A DNA stretch of 56,176 bases. Source: a virus. The notes under the pieces were generated by a model. It was not told where the DNA came from, ran no database searches, and saw nothing but the letters and a program-made list of their open reading frames with translations. Positions 1-6,988 of the stretch are shown piece by piece. The translations under genes were made by a program, and so were the position numbers. Where the stretch lies: the IMG/VR virus record IMGVR_UViG_3300048925_000598, positions 1 through 56,176 of that record. One strand, 5' to 3'. The stretch's first letter is position 1. The number at the start of each line of letters is the position of its first letter.

Positions 1-534
1 ATGAGCATCTTCGTTGCCAATGCTTTGGCGCTGGCGCCTCGTCTGATCGGGATGAAGCTCCTGGTTGACGGCGTCGGCGGGACTATCGTGGAGACGGAGG
101 CCTATCGTCCGGATGATCCGGCCTCGCACAGCTTCCGCGGCCTCACCAAGACCAACGCGGCCTTGTTCGGGCTCCCTGGCCATGCGTACGTCTACCGGTC
201 CCATGGCCTGCACTGGTGCTTCAATGTCGTGGCGGAAAAGCACAGCGCGGTGCTGGTGCGCGCTCTGGCGCCCGAATTCGGCATCGACCAAATGATCGCT
301 CGGCGGGGGACCATGACCGGCCTGTGCAACGGGCCCGGTCGCCTCACGCAGGCGCTGGGGATCGACGGCTCCCACGATGGTCTGCCGCTCGACAAGCCGC
401 CGTTCGAGTTTCTCGACAGGGTCGAGGAGCCGGACCTTATCAAGGGGCCGCGCATCGGCATCACGAAGGCGATGACGGAACCCTGGCGGTTCGGATTGGC
501 GGGGTCTCCTTACCTGAGCAAGCCGTTCGGCTAG
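1..534 (+). CDS. mpg: 3-methyladenine DNA glycosylase, AAG/Mpg family (5' end probably cut by the window)
   Basis: A base-excision repair enzyme of the AAG/Mpg family, which removes alkylated purines from DNA in the cytoplasm. The protein shows family hallmarks: IVETEAY near residues 29-35, with the glutamate expected to activate water; the segment HAYVYRSHGLHWCFN near 61-75; and NGPGRLTQALGI near 110-121. At 177 residues it is somewhat shorter than the usual 190-200. Sequence before the first Met resembles the middle of the usual N-terminus, so the true start probably lies before position 1. It is a chromosomal housekeeping gene, not phage, and marks the left flank of the prophage. The family call is secure; the start is not. 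Confidence 0.9.
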   Translation: MSIFVANALALAPRLIGMKLLVDGVGGTIVETEAYRPDDPASHSFRGLTKTNAALFGLPGHAYVYRSHGLHWCFNVVAEKHSAVLVRALAPEFGIDQMIARRGTMTGLCNGPGRLTQALGIDGSHDGLPLDKPPFEFLDRVEEPDLIKGPRIGITKAMTEPWRFGLAGSPYLSKPFG

Positions 535-543
535 CCGAACGGC
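522..543 (+). terminator. Perfect hairpin over the glycosylase stop codon, possible terminator
   Basis: GCCGTTCGG (522-530) and CCGAACGGC (535-543) form a 9-bp perfect stem around a CTAG loop that contains the stop codon TAG (532-534). There is no run of T residues after the stem, so it is either a weak factor-dependent end or a structure protecting the transcript 3' end. Confidence 0.35.
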
Positions 544-716
544 TCAGTCGGCCCCGCGTGATCCGAGCGTCCTGCCAAGCCTCCGGCGTGCGCGTCGAGG
601 ATCCTGCTCCACGCGTGTGCCGCGACGGAGCGGGGGACGGTGCGGTGCGGCCTGTTGGCGTGCCGGAATGCTTTTGCTAGTTTCCGCCCGCGCACCGCGC
701 CGCCGCAAGGCCGGTC

Positions 717-792
717 GGGCCTGTAGCTCAATGGTTAGAGCCGACCGCTCATAACGGTCTGGTTGCAGGTTCGAGTCCTGCCGGGCCCACCA
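717..792 (+). tRNA. tRNA with CAT anticodon (elongator Met or lysidine-type Ile2)
   Basis: All cloverleaf parts can be read. The acceptor stem is GGGCCTG/CGGGCCC (717-723 with 782-788). The D arm is GCTC/GAGC and the anticodon stem is GACCG/CGGTC around CTCATAA. The T arm is GCAGG/CCTGC around TTCGAGT. It ends with discriminator A (789) and an encoded CCA (790-792), 76 nt in all. The paired first base and the lack of three G-C pairs in the anticodon stem exclude the initiator. CAT alone does not separate elongator tRNA-Met from tRNA-Ile2 with a modified C. The 3' end lies 61 bases from the integrase stop codon, the usual position of a phage attachment site. Confidence 0.95.
768..792 (+). other. 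attL: Putative attL core in the 3' end of the tRNA
   Basis: Tyrosine integrases commonly recombine in the T arm and acceptor 3' strand of a tRNA gene and restore the tRNA sequence. Here the integrase gene begins its 3' end just downstream, and all sequence to the right is phage. The exact core cannot be fixed because the matching attR copy is not in the window. Position and tRNA adjacency are seen; the attachment role is inferred. Confidence 0.5.
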
Positions 793-853
793 ATTATTTC
801 AATGACTTGAGGCATCTTTTACGGTCTTCCCTCGGGTTGCGTTGAACCTGAAA

Positions 854-1876
854 TCAGCTGGAAGCGACGATCCGTGGCTTAGTGAAGTCCAGCGACGCGG
901 CGGCCTTACGGAGATGCTGAGGCGAGAATCGCGCATAGACGCGCCGCGTGATCCTGCTGTCCTCATGGCCGAGGTACTGGGCGATCTCTTCCATGTCGAC
1001 GCCGTCCTCTGCCATCCACACGGCGGCCGTGTGCCGAAGAACATGCGGGCTTACGCCTGTCAGCCCAGCCCCCTTCACCGCGGCGTTGAAGCCTGTCTTG
1101 ATCGATGCAACCGGCTCACCATTCCATTCGACCACGTGATCCGTCCTCGCGCCGGCACGCGCCTCTTGCAGGGCGGCCATCAACGTCGAATTAATCGGCA
1201 CCGTCGCCCGTCCTTTCCGGGTCGACGACTCTGGAAGAGCCAATCGGATCTGCTCCCGGTGGAATTCGATGCGGTTCCACGTGAGGTCCAGAACCGCCCC
1301 CACGCGCGCGGCAGTCGTCAGCAAAAGGATGATCGCCAATCGGATATGCGGCGCGACCGCCGCATCCAAAAGCCGGTTGGCCTCGTCGCGTGTCAGAAAG
1401 CGTTCCTTCGGCTTTGGCTTCGAAGGGCGTTCAATCCGGGGCGCATGCTCGATCAGCTTGTTGCCGGCCGCCCAGACCATGACGGTGCGCAGGTGACCCA
1501 TCTCGGTCCAGATTGTCCCGTCCGCGGTTGCCCCGCGCTTTCCTGTGACGCGGCGCTTGCGCACATACTCGCGACAGAGTTCGACCGTGATGTGCTTGGG
1601 CTCCAAATGGCCAAAGGTAGGCTTCAGGAACGGCCATTCGAACCCCATGGAGCGCGTGACGCGCCTGCCTTCCTTTTCCTTCAGGTAGGCATCCCATAGC
1701 TCCTGCACGGTTACGCCGTCGTGCTTGGTGAGCCCGAGGACGAAGGACGCTTTGGCTCGCTCGGCCTCCTGGCGAGTGCTCGCCTCAAGGCGGAAGCGTT
1801 TCCGTTTCCCGTCTTCCCACCATGAGACGACCCATCTGTCATTGAGCCGCCCGAGCTTATATTCTGGGTCTGGCAT
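854..1876 (-). CDS. int: Tyrosine-family site-specific integrase
   Basis: A 340-residue phage integrase that joins attP and attB. The C-terminal catalytic domain (about 160-325) carries the expected residues: Arg191 in TTAARVGAV, Lys221 in TRKGRATV, His278 and Arg281 in HVLRH, His304 in YLGHED, and the nucleophile Tyr314 in RRVYARF. An N-terminal arm-binding region and a core-binding SAM-like segment precede it. The start at 1876 is supported by a GGAGGA ribosome site inside the upstream gene. The first 166 bases overlap the 3' end of the excisionase-like gene in another frame, so the two are probably coupled. All catalytic residues are present, so activity is expected. Confidence 0.96.
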   Translation of the reverse strand: MPDPEYKLGRLNDRWVVSWWEDGKRKRFRLEASTRQEAERAKASFVLGLTKHDGVTVQELWDAYLKEKEGRRVTRSMGFEWPFLKPTFGHLEPKHITVELCREYVRKRRVTGKRGATADGTIWTEMGHLRTVMVWAAGNKLIEHAPRIERPSKPKPKERFLTRDEANRLLDAAVAPHIRLAIILLLTTAARVGAVLDLTWNRIEFHREQIRLALPESSTRKGRATVPINSTLMAALQEARAGARTDHVVEWNGEPVASIKTGFNAAVKGAGLTGVSPHVLRHTAAVWMAEDGVDMEEIAQYLGHEDSRITRRVYARFSPQHLRKAAASLDFTKPRIVASS

Positions 1877-2058
1877 CGCTCGTATTCCTCCACCGCAGAA
1901 GCGGGAATCCTAAGCAGGCGCCCACCGAGCCGGAAGTGGCCAAGCTGACCGTCCCGGATTAAATTGCGGACGTGCTTCTCGGAGCAGCCCCACCGCTCCG
2001 CTACCTGCTTCGGTACCAGCGGGCGGTCGACGTTCATGTTTTCGGCTGTGAGGCTCAT
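1711..2058 (-). CDS. Excisionase-like MerR/HTH_17 DNA-binding protein
   Basis: A 115-residue protein whose residues 12-62 (from LVPKQVAERWGCSEKHV to IPASAVEEY) form a winged helix-turn-helix of the HTH_17/excisionase type. Such proteins next to an integrase usually act as recombination directionality factors. The start at 2058 is preferred over the GTG at 2076 because it overlaps the stop of the upstream gene as ATGA and follows a purine-rich stretch. The last 50 or so residues are Ser/Gly/Pro/Arg-rich and come entirely from sequence that also encodes the integrase N-terminus in another frame. That tail may therefore be a by-product of the overlap rather than a folded domain. Confidence 0.8.
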   Translation of the reverse strand: MSLTAENMNVDRPLVPKQVAERWGCSEKHVRNLIRDGQLGHFRLGGRLLRIPASAVEEYERCQTQNISSGGSMTDGSSHGGKTGNGNASALRRALARRPSEPKRPSSSGSPSTTA

Positions 2059-2180
2059 GGCGTCCACCACCCCCACCCGACAAGCCAGTCGATCCAGCCA
2101 CCTCTCAGCGCTTCAATGATGAGCAGGATAGGGATGGCGAAGACGAGGCCGATGGGGTCGAATCTGCGAGGGTACCTCAT
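2055..2180 (-). CDS. 41-residue single-pass membrane protein
   Basis: A small gene of 42 codons starting MRYPRRFDPIG. It has a basic N-terminus, one hydrophobic helix (GLVFAIPILLIIEAL, about residues 11-25) and a tryptophan-rich C-terminal tail. Its ATG overlaps the stop of the upstream 90-residue gene, and its stop overlaps the ATG of the excisionase-like gene, both as ATGA. This tight packing is the main evidence that it is translated. No homologue is recognised; a membrane-associated accessory role is possible. Confidence 0.65.
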   Translation of the reverse strand: MRYPRRFDPIGLVFAIPILLIIEALRGGWIDWLVGWGWWTP

Positions 2181-2449
2181 CGTGCCGCCTCATCAGCGAG
2201 GGCGGGGGCTGCTTCCCCGATCGTCTTTGCCTCGGGATCAATGCCAAGCTCGCGGCAAAGCCGGAACGAGTAAGTCGACCCCAGTCCGAACAATTCGCTG
2301 GCCAGCACCCAGTTTGGCGAGCGCTGGAATTTTCGCTTGCAGATGCGCCGGGCGTTCCTGAGGATGAGATGGAAGCTCCTGTTCGCCATGCATTCGTTGA
2401 AGCGGGCAGTTTCGACCGCCGCCCTCTCCTCGTCGGACAGCAAGGTCAT
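2177..2449 (-). CDS. Conserved-looking phage protein, 90 residues, function unknown
   Basis: A basic, mostly helical protein (MTLLSDEERAAVETARF...) with an Arg/Lys-rich stretch near residues 31-43 and no membrane segment or recognised motif. Both ends are fused to neighbours by ATGA overlaps: the methyltransferase stop upstream and the 41-residue membrane gene downstream. It therefore sits firmly within the leftward operon. The basic centre could contact nucleic acid, but that is a guess. Confidence 0.65.
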   Translation of the reverse strand: MTLLSDEERAAVETARFNECMANRSFHLILRNARRICKRKFQRSPNWVLASELFGLGSTYSFRLCRELGIDPEAKTIGEAAPALADEAAR

Positions 2450-3225
2450 GGCGTGGGCTCCCTGTGCGCGGCAAGGATCGCCTGGCCGATCAGCTCGGGA
2501 ATCTGCGGGACGACGGAATTGCCAATGGCCTTCAGTCTGGCAACGTCCAATTTGGAGGGAGCCCCATTAACCACTCGCTCCACATCGGGTTCGGAACCCC
2601 ACCAAGCCAACGATCCAGGGACACGCTCTTGTTCGTCTCGAAGTTCAGCGCCTCCACCGAGGTGCAGTTGCGGCGGATGTGGTCGGATGAAGTCGGCGTA
2701 GGAACGGAATGCGTCGCCTTCCCGGTGAGCGATGATCCAGAGCCGGTCACGACGGTGAGGCGCGCCAACATGGGCAGCGGGTATGCAATGCCACTCCGCA
2801 TCATAGCGGATCTCAGAGAGTGCCCCGAGAAGCGTTTCCAATCCGCGAGACCGAAGCTTTGAGACATTCTCAAGGATGACGACCCTTGGACGAAGCTCGC
2901 TGATAAGACGCATGGCATGGCGCCACAACCCGGTGCGCTCCCCGTCGATCCCCGAGCCTCGCCCTGCGATGGAGACGTCCTGGCAGGGGAAGCCGCCGCA
3001 GATAGCGTCAACGGCAATTCCGTCTGCTGCGAGTCGGACGGCAGTGAGTTCTCTGACATCTTCATAGATCGGAGTATCCGGCCAGTGCTTGCGAAGGACG
3101 CGGCGGGGGAAGGGCTCGATCTCGCAGAAGGCGACGGTCTTGAAGCCTCCGGAGCGTTCCAAGCCGAGCGAGAAGGCCCCGATGCCGCTGAACAGGTCGA
3201 GGAGGCGAAGGGGCTCACTCGGCAT
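2446..3225 (-). CDS. Orphan DNA (cytosine-5-)-methyltransferase
   Basis: A C5-cytosine methyltransferase that transfers a methyl group from S-adenosylmethionine. Motif I is DLFSGIGAFSLGLE (10-23) and motif IV is GGFPCQDVS with catalytic Cys81. Motif VI is ENV (119-121), motif VIII is HRRDRLWI (157-164) and motif X is IGNSVVPQIPELIG (234-247). At 259 residues it is shorter than most family members, mainly because the target-recognition region (about 165-230) is small. No restriction endonuclease lies nearby, so it is an orphan phage enzyme, probably protecting phage DNA from host restriction. It overlaps the upstream gene by 11 bases and the downstream gene as ATGA. Confidence 0.94.
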   Translation of the reverse strand: MPSEPLRLLDLFSGIGAFSLGLERSGGFKTVAFCEIEPFPRRVLRKHWPDTPIYEDVRELTAVRLAADGIAVDAICGGFPCQDVSIAGRGSGIDGERTGLWRHAMRLISELRPRVVILENVSKLRSRGLETLLGALSEIRYDAEWHCIPAAHVGAPHRRDRLWIIAHREGDAFRSYADFIRPHPPQLHLGGGAELRDEQERVPGSLAWWGSEPDVERVVNGAPSKLDVARLKAIGNSVVPQIPELIGQAILAAHREPTP

Positions 3226-4996
3226 CGACCCCTCCCATCTCAGGAGCGGCCGGGGCGCTCAGGGCGGCACGAACCCTTGTCAACGCATCCTCGACGAGAC
3301 CCGGCGTTTCGTGTGCCGTATCTGGAGTGCTCGCGTCCGGCATCCGAATAAAGCCGAGCGCGCGGCCGTTGGTGATGAACTGATCGGCACGCTCTAATGC
3401 CGCCTCGGCTGTACGCAGCGCACCTAAGGCCCCCGCCAGCTTCGCCTCGGCAGCGGTGAGCCTATCTTCCAGATCTGTCGAGCTCGCCTGCTGTGGATTG
3501 CCGCACGCCTTGTCGTACAGGTTGAGGTAGTATTGAGCCGCGCGGTCGGCCTTTTCAACCTCCCCCCTCAACCCTTCAATGGTCTCGCCGTCCTTGTCCC
3601 GCGAGGTCTTGAGCTGCGTGTGGGCCTTCTGGAGGTCTTTGAGGCGGGTGGCGGCTTCGTCTCGCTCTTGGTCGATCACGTCGAGCAGGCTCTCGAAGCA
3701 GTCCCGAGGATGCGACCCGGTGTTGCCGGCCAGGATGCTGGCGCGCCAGCGGTCCCACTGCTGCATGGTCTCTTCGGACAGGTATGGCTTACGGAGCCGC
3801 CCCACCAGATCATCCTGCGCCACGCCGGGGGAGGGCTGGGGCTTCAACTCGTGCAGTTTCTGGTCGGCGCAAGTCAAACAGATATAGCCGCCGAGCCAGT
3901 CGACGCGCAGAGGGGTGGTTTTGAGCTCGCCGCAGCAACCGCAATTGGTTTGTTGTGCGTCAGCCACCCCGCTGGCGTCGGCTGCGGGTGGGGAGAGTGC
4001 GGACAGGATGCGACGCTCATAATCTGCTTGGGCAGCAGCTTTGGCGTCGGCCAAGGCGAGATACTCTTCCGCCGAATCGTCATCATCGCTCAACGGCCGC
4101 TCGCCGGGCATCCAATACGAGGCCGTCTCCGTATCGAAGCGAATATAATACTGGCACATCTCGGTGCCATGCCCGAGCCACGCAGTGCCTTCCGGCCCGT
4201 CAGGCTGCTCCCACTCCAGCGGCTTGACCTTCACCCGTACAGGCTCAGCCGGGGCGGCGGGGCGGGCCTTGAGTGCATCGGCAAGTAGATTGGCCGTGCG
4301 CTCAGACATGCATCGAGCGATCGGAATAAATGGCGTCGACGTCTCGTCATCGATACCCCATCCGTCCCAAAGCCTGAAAACGCGAAGCGAGGCCGCCCCC
4401 ACAGGCTCAGCCGGGGCGGCTGGGCGGGCCTTGAGGGCGGCTGCGATGGCGCGCGCATCTTGTTCACGCCAGACCCGGCAAACCTCGCGGCCTTCGCTAA
4501 GCGAGACGACGCCATAGTCGCAGCAGTCAGCCGGCGTGTCCTTGCAGATGCGTGCCTCGTATGGCCCGCTTGTCTCAGGGCGCACCACCACATCATCGGG
4601 CAGGGCCGGCATCTCGGGGCGGAACAACGGGAACACATCTGGCGGCGTCAGATCGCGAATGGCGTTGTAGACTTCCAGCGCGCATTGGCCGGAGTTCCAT
4701 TCGTCGACCCCGTAGAATTCTGGCAGTTGGCAAGCCCTGACGCGCGCCGCTTCTGGCAGGCTGTTCCAATCAGGTAGGGCCGCGGCCGCCGGCACCTCGA
4801 GGGCAGGCCACTCAGCGTCGCATGCTAGGCAACGTTTGCCGCCGTGCTCATCATATCGATGATGCGAGGGGTGGCACCCGCACAAGTCAGCCGGCACCTC
4901 GGGCGTGGGCGTGTTCATGGCTGCGCGCTCTTTGTCTCGTCTGATGGCTTGGCCAAAGGTGGTCCGCTCGGAGCGGCTGAGAAGGTCGTTGCTCAT
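3215..4996 (-). CDS. Mosaic Ea22-like phage early protein with two zinc-ribbon segments and a coiled coil
   Basis: A 593-residue modular protein without one recognisable catalytic domain. In order it has a Cys pair and CxxC near 39-59 (LCGC... CLAC), then a Cys-rich stretch. Two copies follow of a short module ending in ALKARPAAPAEPV; their DNA forms a 35-bp direct repeat. A CxxC/CxxC ribbon (CGCCGEL... CLTC) comes next, then a coiled coil rich in Glu, Arg and Lys, and a low-complexity C-terminus. The layout resembles the mosaic Ea22-type proteins of lambdoid early regions, which vary by module exchange. The start at 4996 overlaps the upstream stop as ATGA. Function unknown. Confidence 0.75.
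   Translation of the reverse strand: MSNDLLSRSERTTFGQAIRRDKERAAMNTPTPEVPADLCGCHPSHHRYDEHGGKRCLACDAEWPALEVPAAAALPDWNSLPEAARVRACQLPEFYGVDEWNSGQCALEVYNAIRDLTPPDVFPLFRPEMPALPDDVVVRPETSGPYEARICKDTPADCCDYGVVSLSEGREVCRVWREQDARAIAAALKARPAAPAEPVGAASLRVFRLWDGWGIDDETSTPFIPIARCMSERTANLLADALKARPAAPAEPVRVKVKPLEWEQPDGPEGTAWLGHGTEMCQYYIRFDTETASYWMPGERPLSDDDDSAEEYLALADAKAAAQADYERRILSALSPPAADASGVADAQQTNCGCCGELKTTPLRVDWLGGYICLTCADQKLHELKPQPSPGVAQDDLVGRLRKPYLSEETMQQWDRWRASILAGNTGSHPRDCFESLLDVIDQERDEAATRLKDLQKAHTQLKTSRDKDGETIEGLRGEVEKADRAAQYYLNLYDKACGNPQQASSTDLEDRLTAAEAKLAGALGALRTAEAALERADQFITNGRALGFIRMPDASTPDTAHETPGLVEDALTRVRAALSAPAAPEMGGVDAE
4239..4273. repeat. 35-bp direct repeat, copy 1
   Basis: This copy differs from the one at 4401-4435 by a single base. 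Both encode the peptide ALKARPAAPAEPV on the minus strand. The spacing between repeat starts is 162 bases, exactly 54 codons, so recombination between copies would add or remove a module without shifting the frame. Confidence 0.9.
4401..4435. repeat. 35-bp direct repeat, copy 2
   Basis: Second copy of the repeat at 4239-4273, with one mismatch (T instead of G at its 21st base). It lies within the same mosaic early gene and in the same reading frame. Confidence 0.9.
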
Positions 4997-5259
4997 TGGC
5001 CCACCCCTCCCGTTTCTGGCTGCGCGGGGGCGGTTGCTTCTTCCGCCTTCTTTCGGTCAATGGCGCCCTGATAAACGCAGTAGGAAACCCAGCCTATAAT
5101 TAAAGTAACAAAGAAGAGCGCGAGCGACTTCCAATTATTGCCGTTAATCAAAGCCCCTGCCGCGCCAATAGCACTATGGAGCGCATAAACGGCAGACATC
5201 CCGGAAAACCATGCGCACTGCAAAGACGATGGCATATACACGTCGCTGTCACGGCTCAT
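4993..5259 (-). CDS. Small membrane protein, two predicted helices
   Basis: An 88-residue protein with two hydrophobic stretches: residues about 18-38 (FSGMSAVYALHSAIGAAGAL) and about 46-66 (ALFFVTLIIGWVSYCVYQGA). A charged C-terminal tail of about 20 residues follows. It ends as ATGA with the mosaic protein gene. Its first bases overlap a 27-codon reading frame. No homologue is recognised; it is an inner-membrane protein of the early leftward operon, possibly acting on host or superinfecting phage. Confidence 0.65.
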   Translation of the reverse strand: MSRDSDVYMPSSLQCAWFSGMSAVYALHSAIGAAGALINGNNWKSLALFFVTLIIGWVSYCVYQGAIDRKKAEEATAPAQPETGGVGQ

Positions 5260-5332
5260 CGCGGGCTCCTGTCGGGATTATCTGCACGTAGACGGCCTCG
5301 GTGGCGGTGATGCGGCTATTGCGCGGGCTCAT
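5249..5332 (-). CDS. Possible 27-residue peptide bridging two membrane-protein genes
   Basis: The frame starts MSPRNSRITATEAVYVQ. Its ATG overlaps the stop of the 83-residue gene as ATGA, and its stop lies 11 bases inside the next gene. It fills what would otherwise be a 69-base gap, which suggests a coupling peptide or a real small gene. Nothing else supports it. Confidence 0.35.
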   Translation of the reverse strand: MSPRNSRITATEAVYVQIIPTGARDEP

Positions 5333-5580
5333 CGCACATCACCCACGCGGTGTTCGGTGGTGTCGGGCTCGGGGGCCGGGGTGCGGGTGGCCAGCCATTC
5401 CGGAAGGATGATGAAGGCCGCGACGGACAGGCCGGAGCCGACGACCGCGGCGAGAGCCAGAACCTTGATGTCGATGCCGGTCACGCTACAGGCGGCGCAT
5501 AAGCCCGCGCTGATGAGCGCTGTAGCGCCAAGGCCGAATGCTAGGGAAACGGCGGCTTCACGGAAAGGGCGGGGCACCAT
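5329..5580 (-). CDS. Small membrane protein, two predicted helices
   Basis: An 83-residue protein with two hydrophobic segments, roughly residues 9-31 (VSLAFGLGATALISAGLCAAC) and 38-62 (IKVLALAAVVGSGLSVAAF). The charged C-terminus is predicted cytoplasmic. It starts 3 bases after the stop of the Lar-like gene. It is a second membrane protein in the same operon; no family is recognised. Confidence 0.6.
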   Translation of the reverse strand: MVPRPFREAAVSLAFGLGATALISAGLCAACSVTGIDIKVLALAAVVGSGLSVAAFIILPEWLATRTPAPEPDTTEHRVGDVR

Positions 5581-5583
5581 CGC

Positions 5584-5895
5584 TCAGCCCTCCGCAGTCT
5601 TGGCGAGGGACAATGCCAGCCGTTCAACGGCCACTCGGCTACCGTCGGTGTCCTGAATGTAGCCGCGGCCGTCTTTCATCGAGCCGACGCGGTATTCAAG
5701 AAGGAGGTCGATCGCCCCCACGAGGTCAGCTATCAGCGCCTCTCTGGGCCGGGCATTCCATTCGGCGACGCTTCCTGCTGACCCGCCGCAATCATCGCAT
5801 GCCGGGCCGCTGACGCCGTCACCGCGTAGCCAACCTTTCGGGTCAATGCTTGTGCCATTACAGAAAGGGCAGGGGAGAAGTTCAGGCTTGCCCAT
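5584..5895 (-). CDS. Lar-like zinc-ribbon protein (restriction alleviation family)
   Basis: A 103-residue protein beginning MGKPELLPCPFCNG. The pattern LLPCPFC ... CDDCGG ... EWNARP is that of Lar and related phage zinc ribbons, with two CxxC pairs and a closing W-N. Lar of the Rac prophage reduces type I restriction of incoming DNA; whether this member does so is an inference. The start at 5895 is chosen because GGGAG lies 7 bases upstream and the zinc ribbon starts there. The C-terminal half is helical and unassigned. Confidence 0.72.
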   Translation of the reverse strand: MGKPELLPCPFCNGTSIDPKGWLRGDGVSGPACDDCGGSAGSVAEWNARPREALIADLVGAIDLLLEYRVGSMKDGRGYIQDTDGSRVAVERLALSLAKTAEG

Positions 5896-5933
5896 GATGG
5901 GGCTCCCAATGAAGAGATGAGCGGGTGGGGCGG

Positions 5934-6125
5934 CTACTTGTTCTTCTTCGGGTCTCGCGGGTCGACATAACCGTCGACGCGGCATCTTTGGCCGGGCAGA
6001 AGAATTGAAGCGTGAGCGTTAGGCCGAACGCTGTAACAGCGGGGGCATTCGACGCCGACGCGCTGGCGGTAGTCCTTCCGGGCGTCTCTCTTATCTCGAT
6101 AGAAGTCACCCATCTCGCCCATCAC
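5934..6125 (-). CDS. Small zinc-ribbon phage protein
   Basis: A 63-residue basic protein with CPRC (27-30) and a later lone Cys near 48, in a form common among phages of alphaproteobacteria (GDFYRDKRDARKDYRQR then the ribbon). Its first ATG overlaps the stop of the upstream gene (6122-6125). Met2 or Met5 could be the used start. Probably a nucleic-acid or protein-contact module of the early operon; function unknown. Confidence 0.6.
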   Translation of the reverse strand: MMGEMGDFYRDKRDARKDYRQRVGVECPRCYSVRPNAHASILLPGQRCRVDGYVDPRDPKKNK

Positions 6126-6472
6126 GCCGCCCTCATGTTGGTTGAAGTCCGGTAGGTGCCGTGCTCCACCCGGTCACTCACGGGCAGCGAGACGCCCTGA
6201 TCCTTCGCGACCGTCTCGAACAGGCTGGCGTCGGCTTCGGCCTGCTTCTTGATCTGGTCGGCGATGTATCCCCACAGGCTCGGCGAATAGTTCTCAAGCA
6301 TCGGGATGCGGCGGCCGTCGATATAGATGCGCTCGACCGAGAGGAACGGATCGGCATTGCCGTCGTCGTCCTCAATCGTGCAGTCGAGTTCGACATCGAG
6401 ATGGTTGGCCACATGCCCGTCAGGAAGACGAAGCTCGGCGCAGAAGGGGTAGAGGTCGCGCTTGTTGCTCAT
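6122..6472 (-). CDS. Phage protein of unknown function, 116 residues
   Basis: An acidic, soluble protein starting MSNKRDLYPFCAEL with a beta-rich first half (ELRLPDGHVANHLDVELDC, then VERIYIDGRRIP) and a helical second half. No membrane segment or known motif. It lies second in the leftward operon from the left operator and overlaps the next gene by 4 bases. Confidence 0.6.
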   Translation of the reverse strand: MSNKRDLYPFCAELRLPDGHVANHLDVELDCTIEDDDGNADPFLSVERIYIDGRRIPMLENYSPSLWGYIADQIKKQAEADASLFETVAKDQGVSLPVSDRVEHGTYRTSTNMRAA

Positions 6473-6504
6473 GGCTCAGTTCGTCCTCTGGAGGAGGGGC
6501 TGGT

Positions 6505-6690
6505 TCAGGCGGCGTCGAAAAGCTTGACGATTTTGTCGACCAGCTTTCGCTCGTGCATCGGGCCTTTGATGACCCACTCGCCGGGGGCATTGCGCGCCGG
6601 GCGGATCTGCACTCCGAAACGAGCGTGCGACTGGAGATCCGCGACCTGATCTTCGCGGATTGTGATGATGTGCTTGTACTGTTCACTCAT
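6505..6690 (-). CDS. First gene of the leftward early operon, 61 residues, unknown
   Basis: A small basic protein starting MSEQYKHIITIREDQV. The start at 6690 is supported by AGGGGA and GAGG just upstream; the ATG 15 bases earlier has no ribosome site. It is the first clear gene downstream of the predicted PL promoter. In lambda-like phages this position often holds an antiterminator or recombination regulator. The high Lys/Arg content would fit RNA or DNA binding, but there is no family match. Confidence 0.6.
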   Translation of the reverse strand: MSEQYKHIITIREDQVADLQSHARFGVQIRPARNAPGEWVIKGPMHERKLVDKIVKLFDAA

Positions 6691-6980
6691 CCTCAGTCCC
6701 CTCACATCGCGCCGTGGGTGGCGCCTGGGCTGCTGTGTTCTGTGAACAGGGAGAAACCGCGAGGCCTCTATCCCCGGGAAATTCTCGCTACACTTTGGCA
6801 GTAGCCGCCTCTGAGCTCTTTTATTACCGACTGTCTCAGTTCGTCGGGCCGTGCTTTTTCATCAACATGTAATGGCTTGCTATCTGGCGAAGTCCGCTAC
6901 TTGTTCATCTCGCATCTCCATCGTTGGTCCACTTGGACTTGGAAACGGCTGCGGCCTCGTTCTCGCCGTGCGCCGTGTCA
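6691..6980 (-). other. Long untranslated leader of the leftward early transcript
   Basis: About 290 bases separate the predicted PL start from the first convincing gene. On the minus strand there are only very short frames (13 codons starting MEMRDEQV, and 10 codons starting MLMKKHG), and no frame combines a start codon with protein-like composition. No long hairpin was found by eye. Such a leader would suit antitermination or attenuation, but no nut-like box was recognised. Confidence 0.4.
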
Positions 6981-6988
6981 ACGCTTAT

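Noticed and set aside
842-1699. A 285-codon plus-strand frame
   Set aside because: It lies antisense to the integrase, whose catalytic residues are all present. High GC keeps antisense frames open.
3533-4288. A 251-codon plus-strand frame
   Set aside because: It is antisense to the mosaic early protein, which has Cys clusters and operon overlaps. The plus-strand product has no motif.
6976-6981. A perfect -35 TTGACA on the minus strand in the left control region
   Set aside because: The sequence at the right distance is very GC-rich with no -10. The TTGACG/TACAAC pair within the operators is the better PL.
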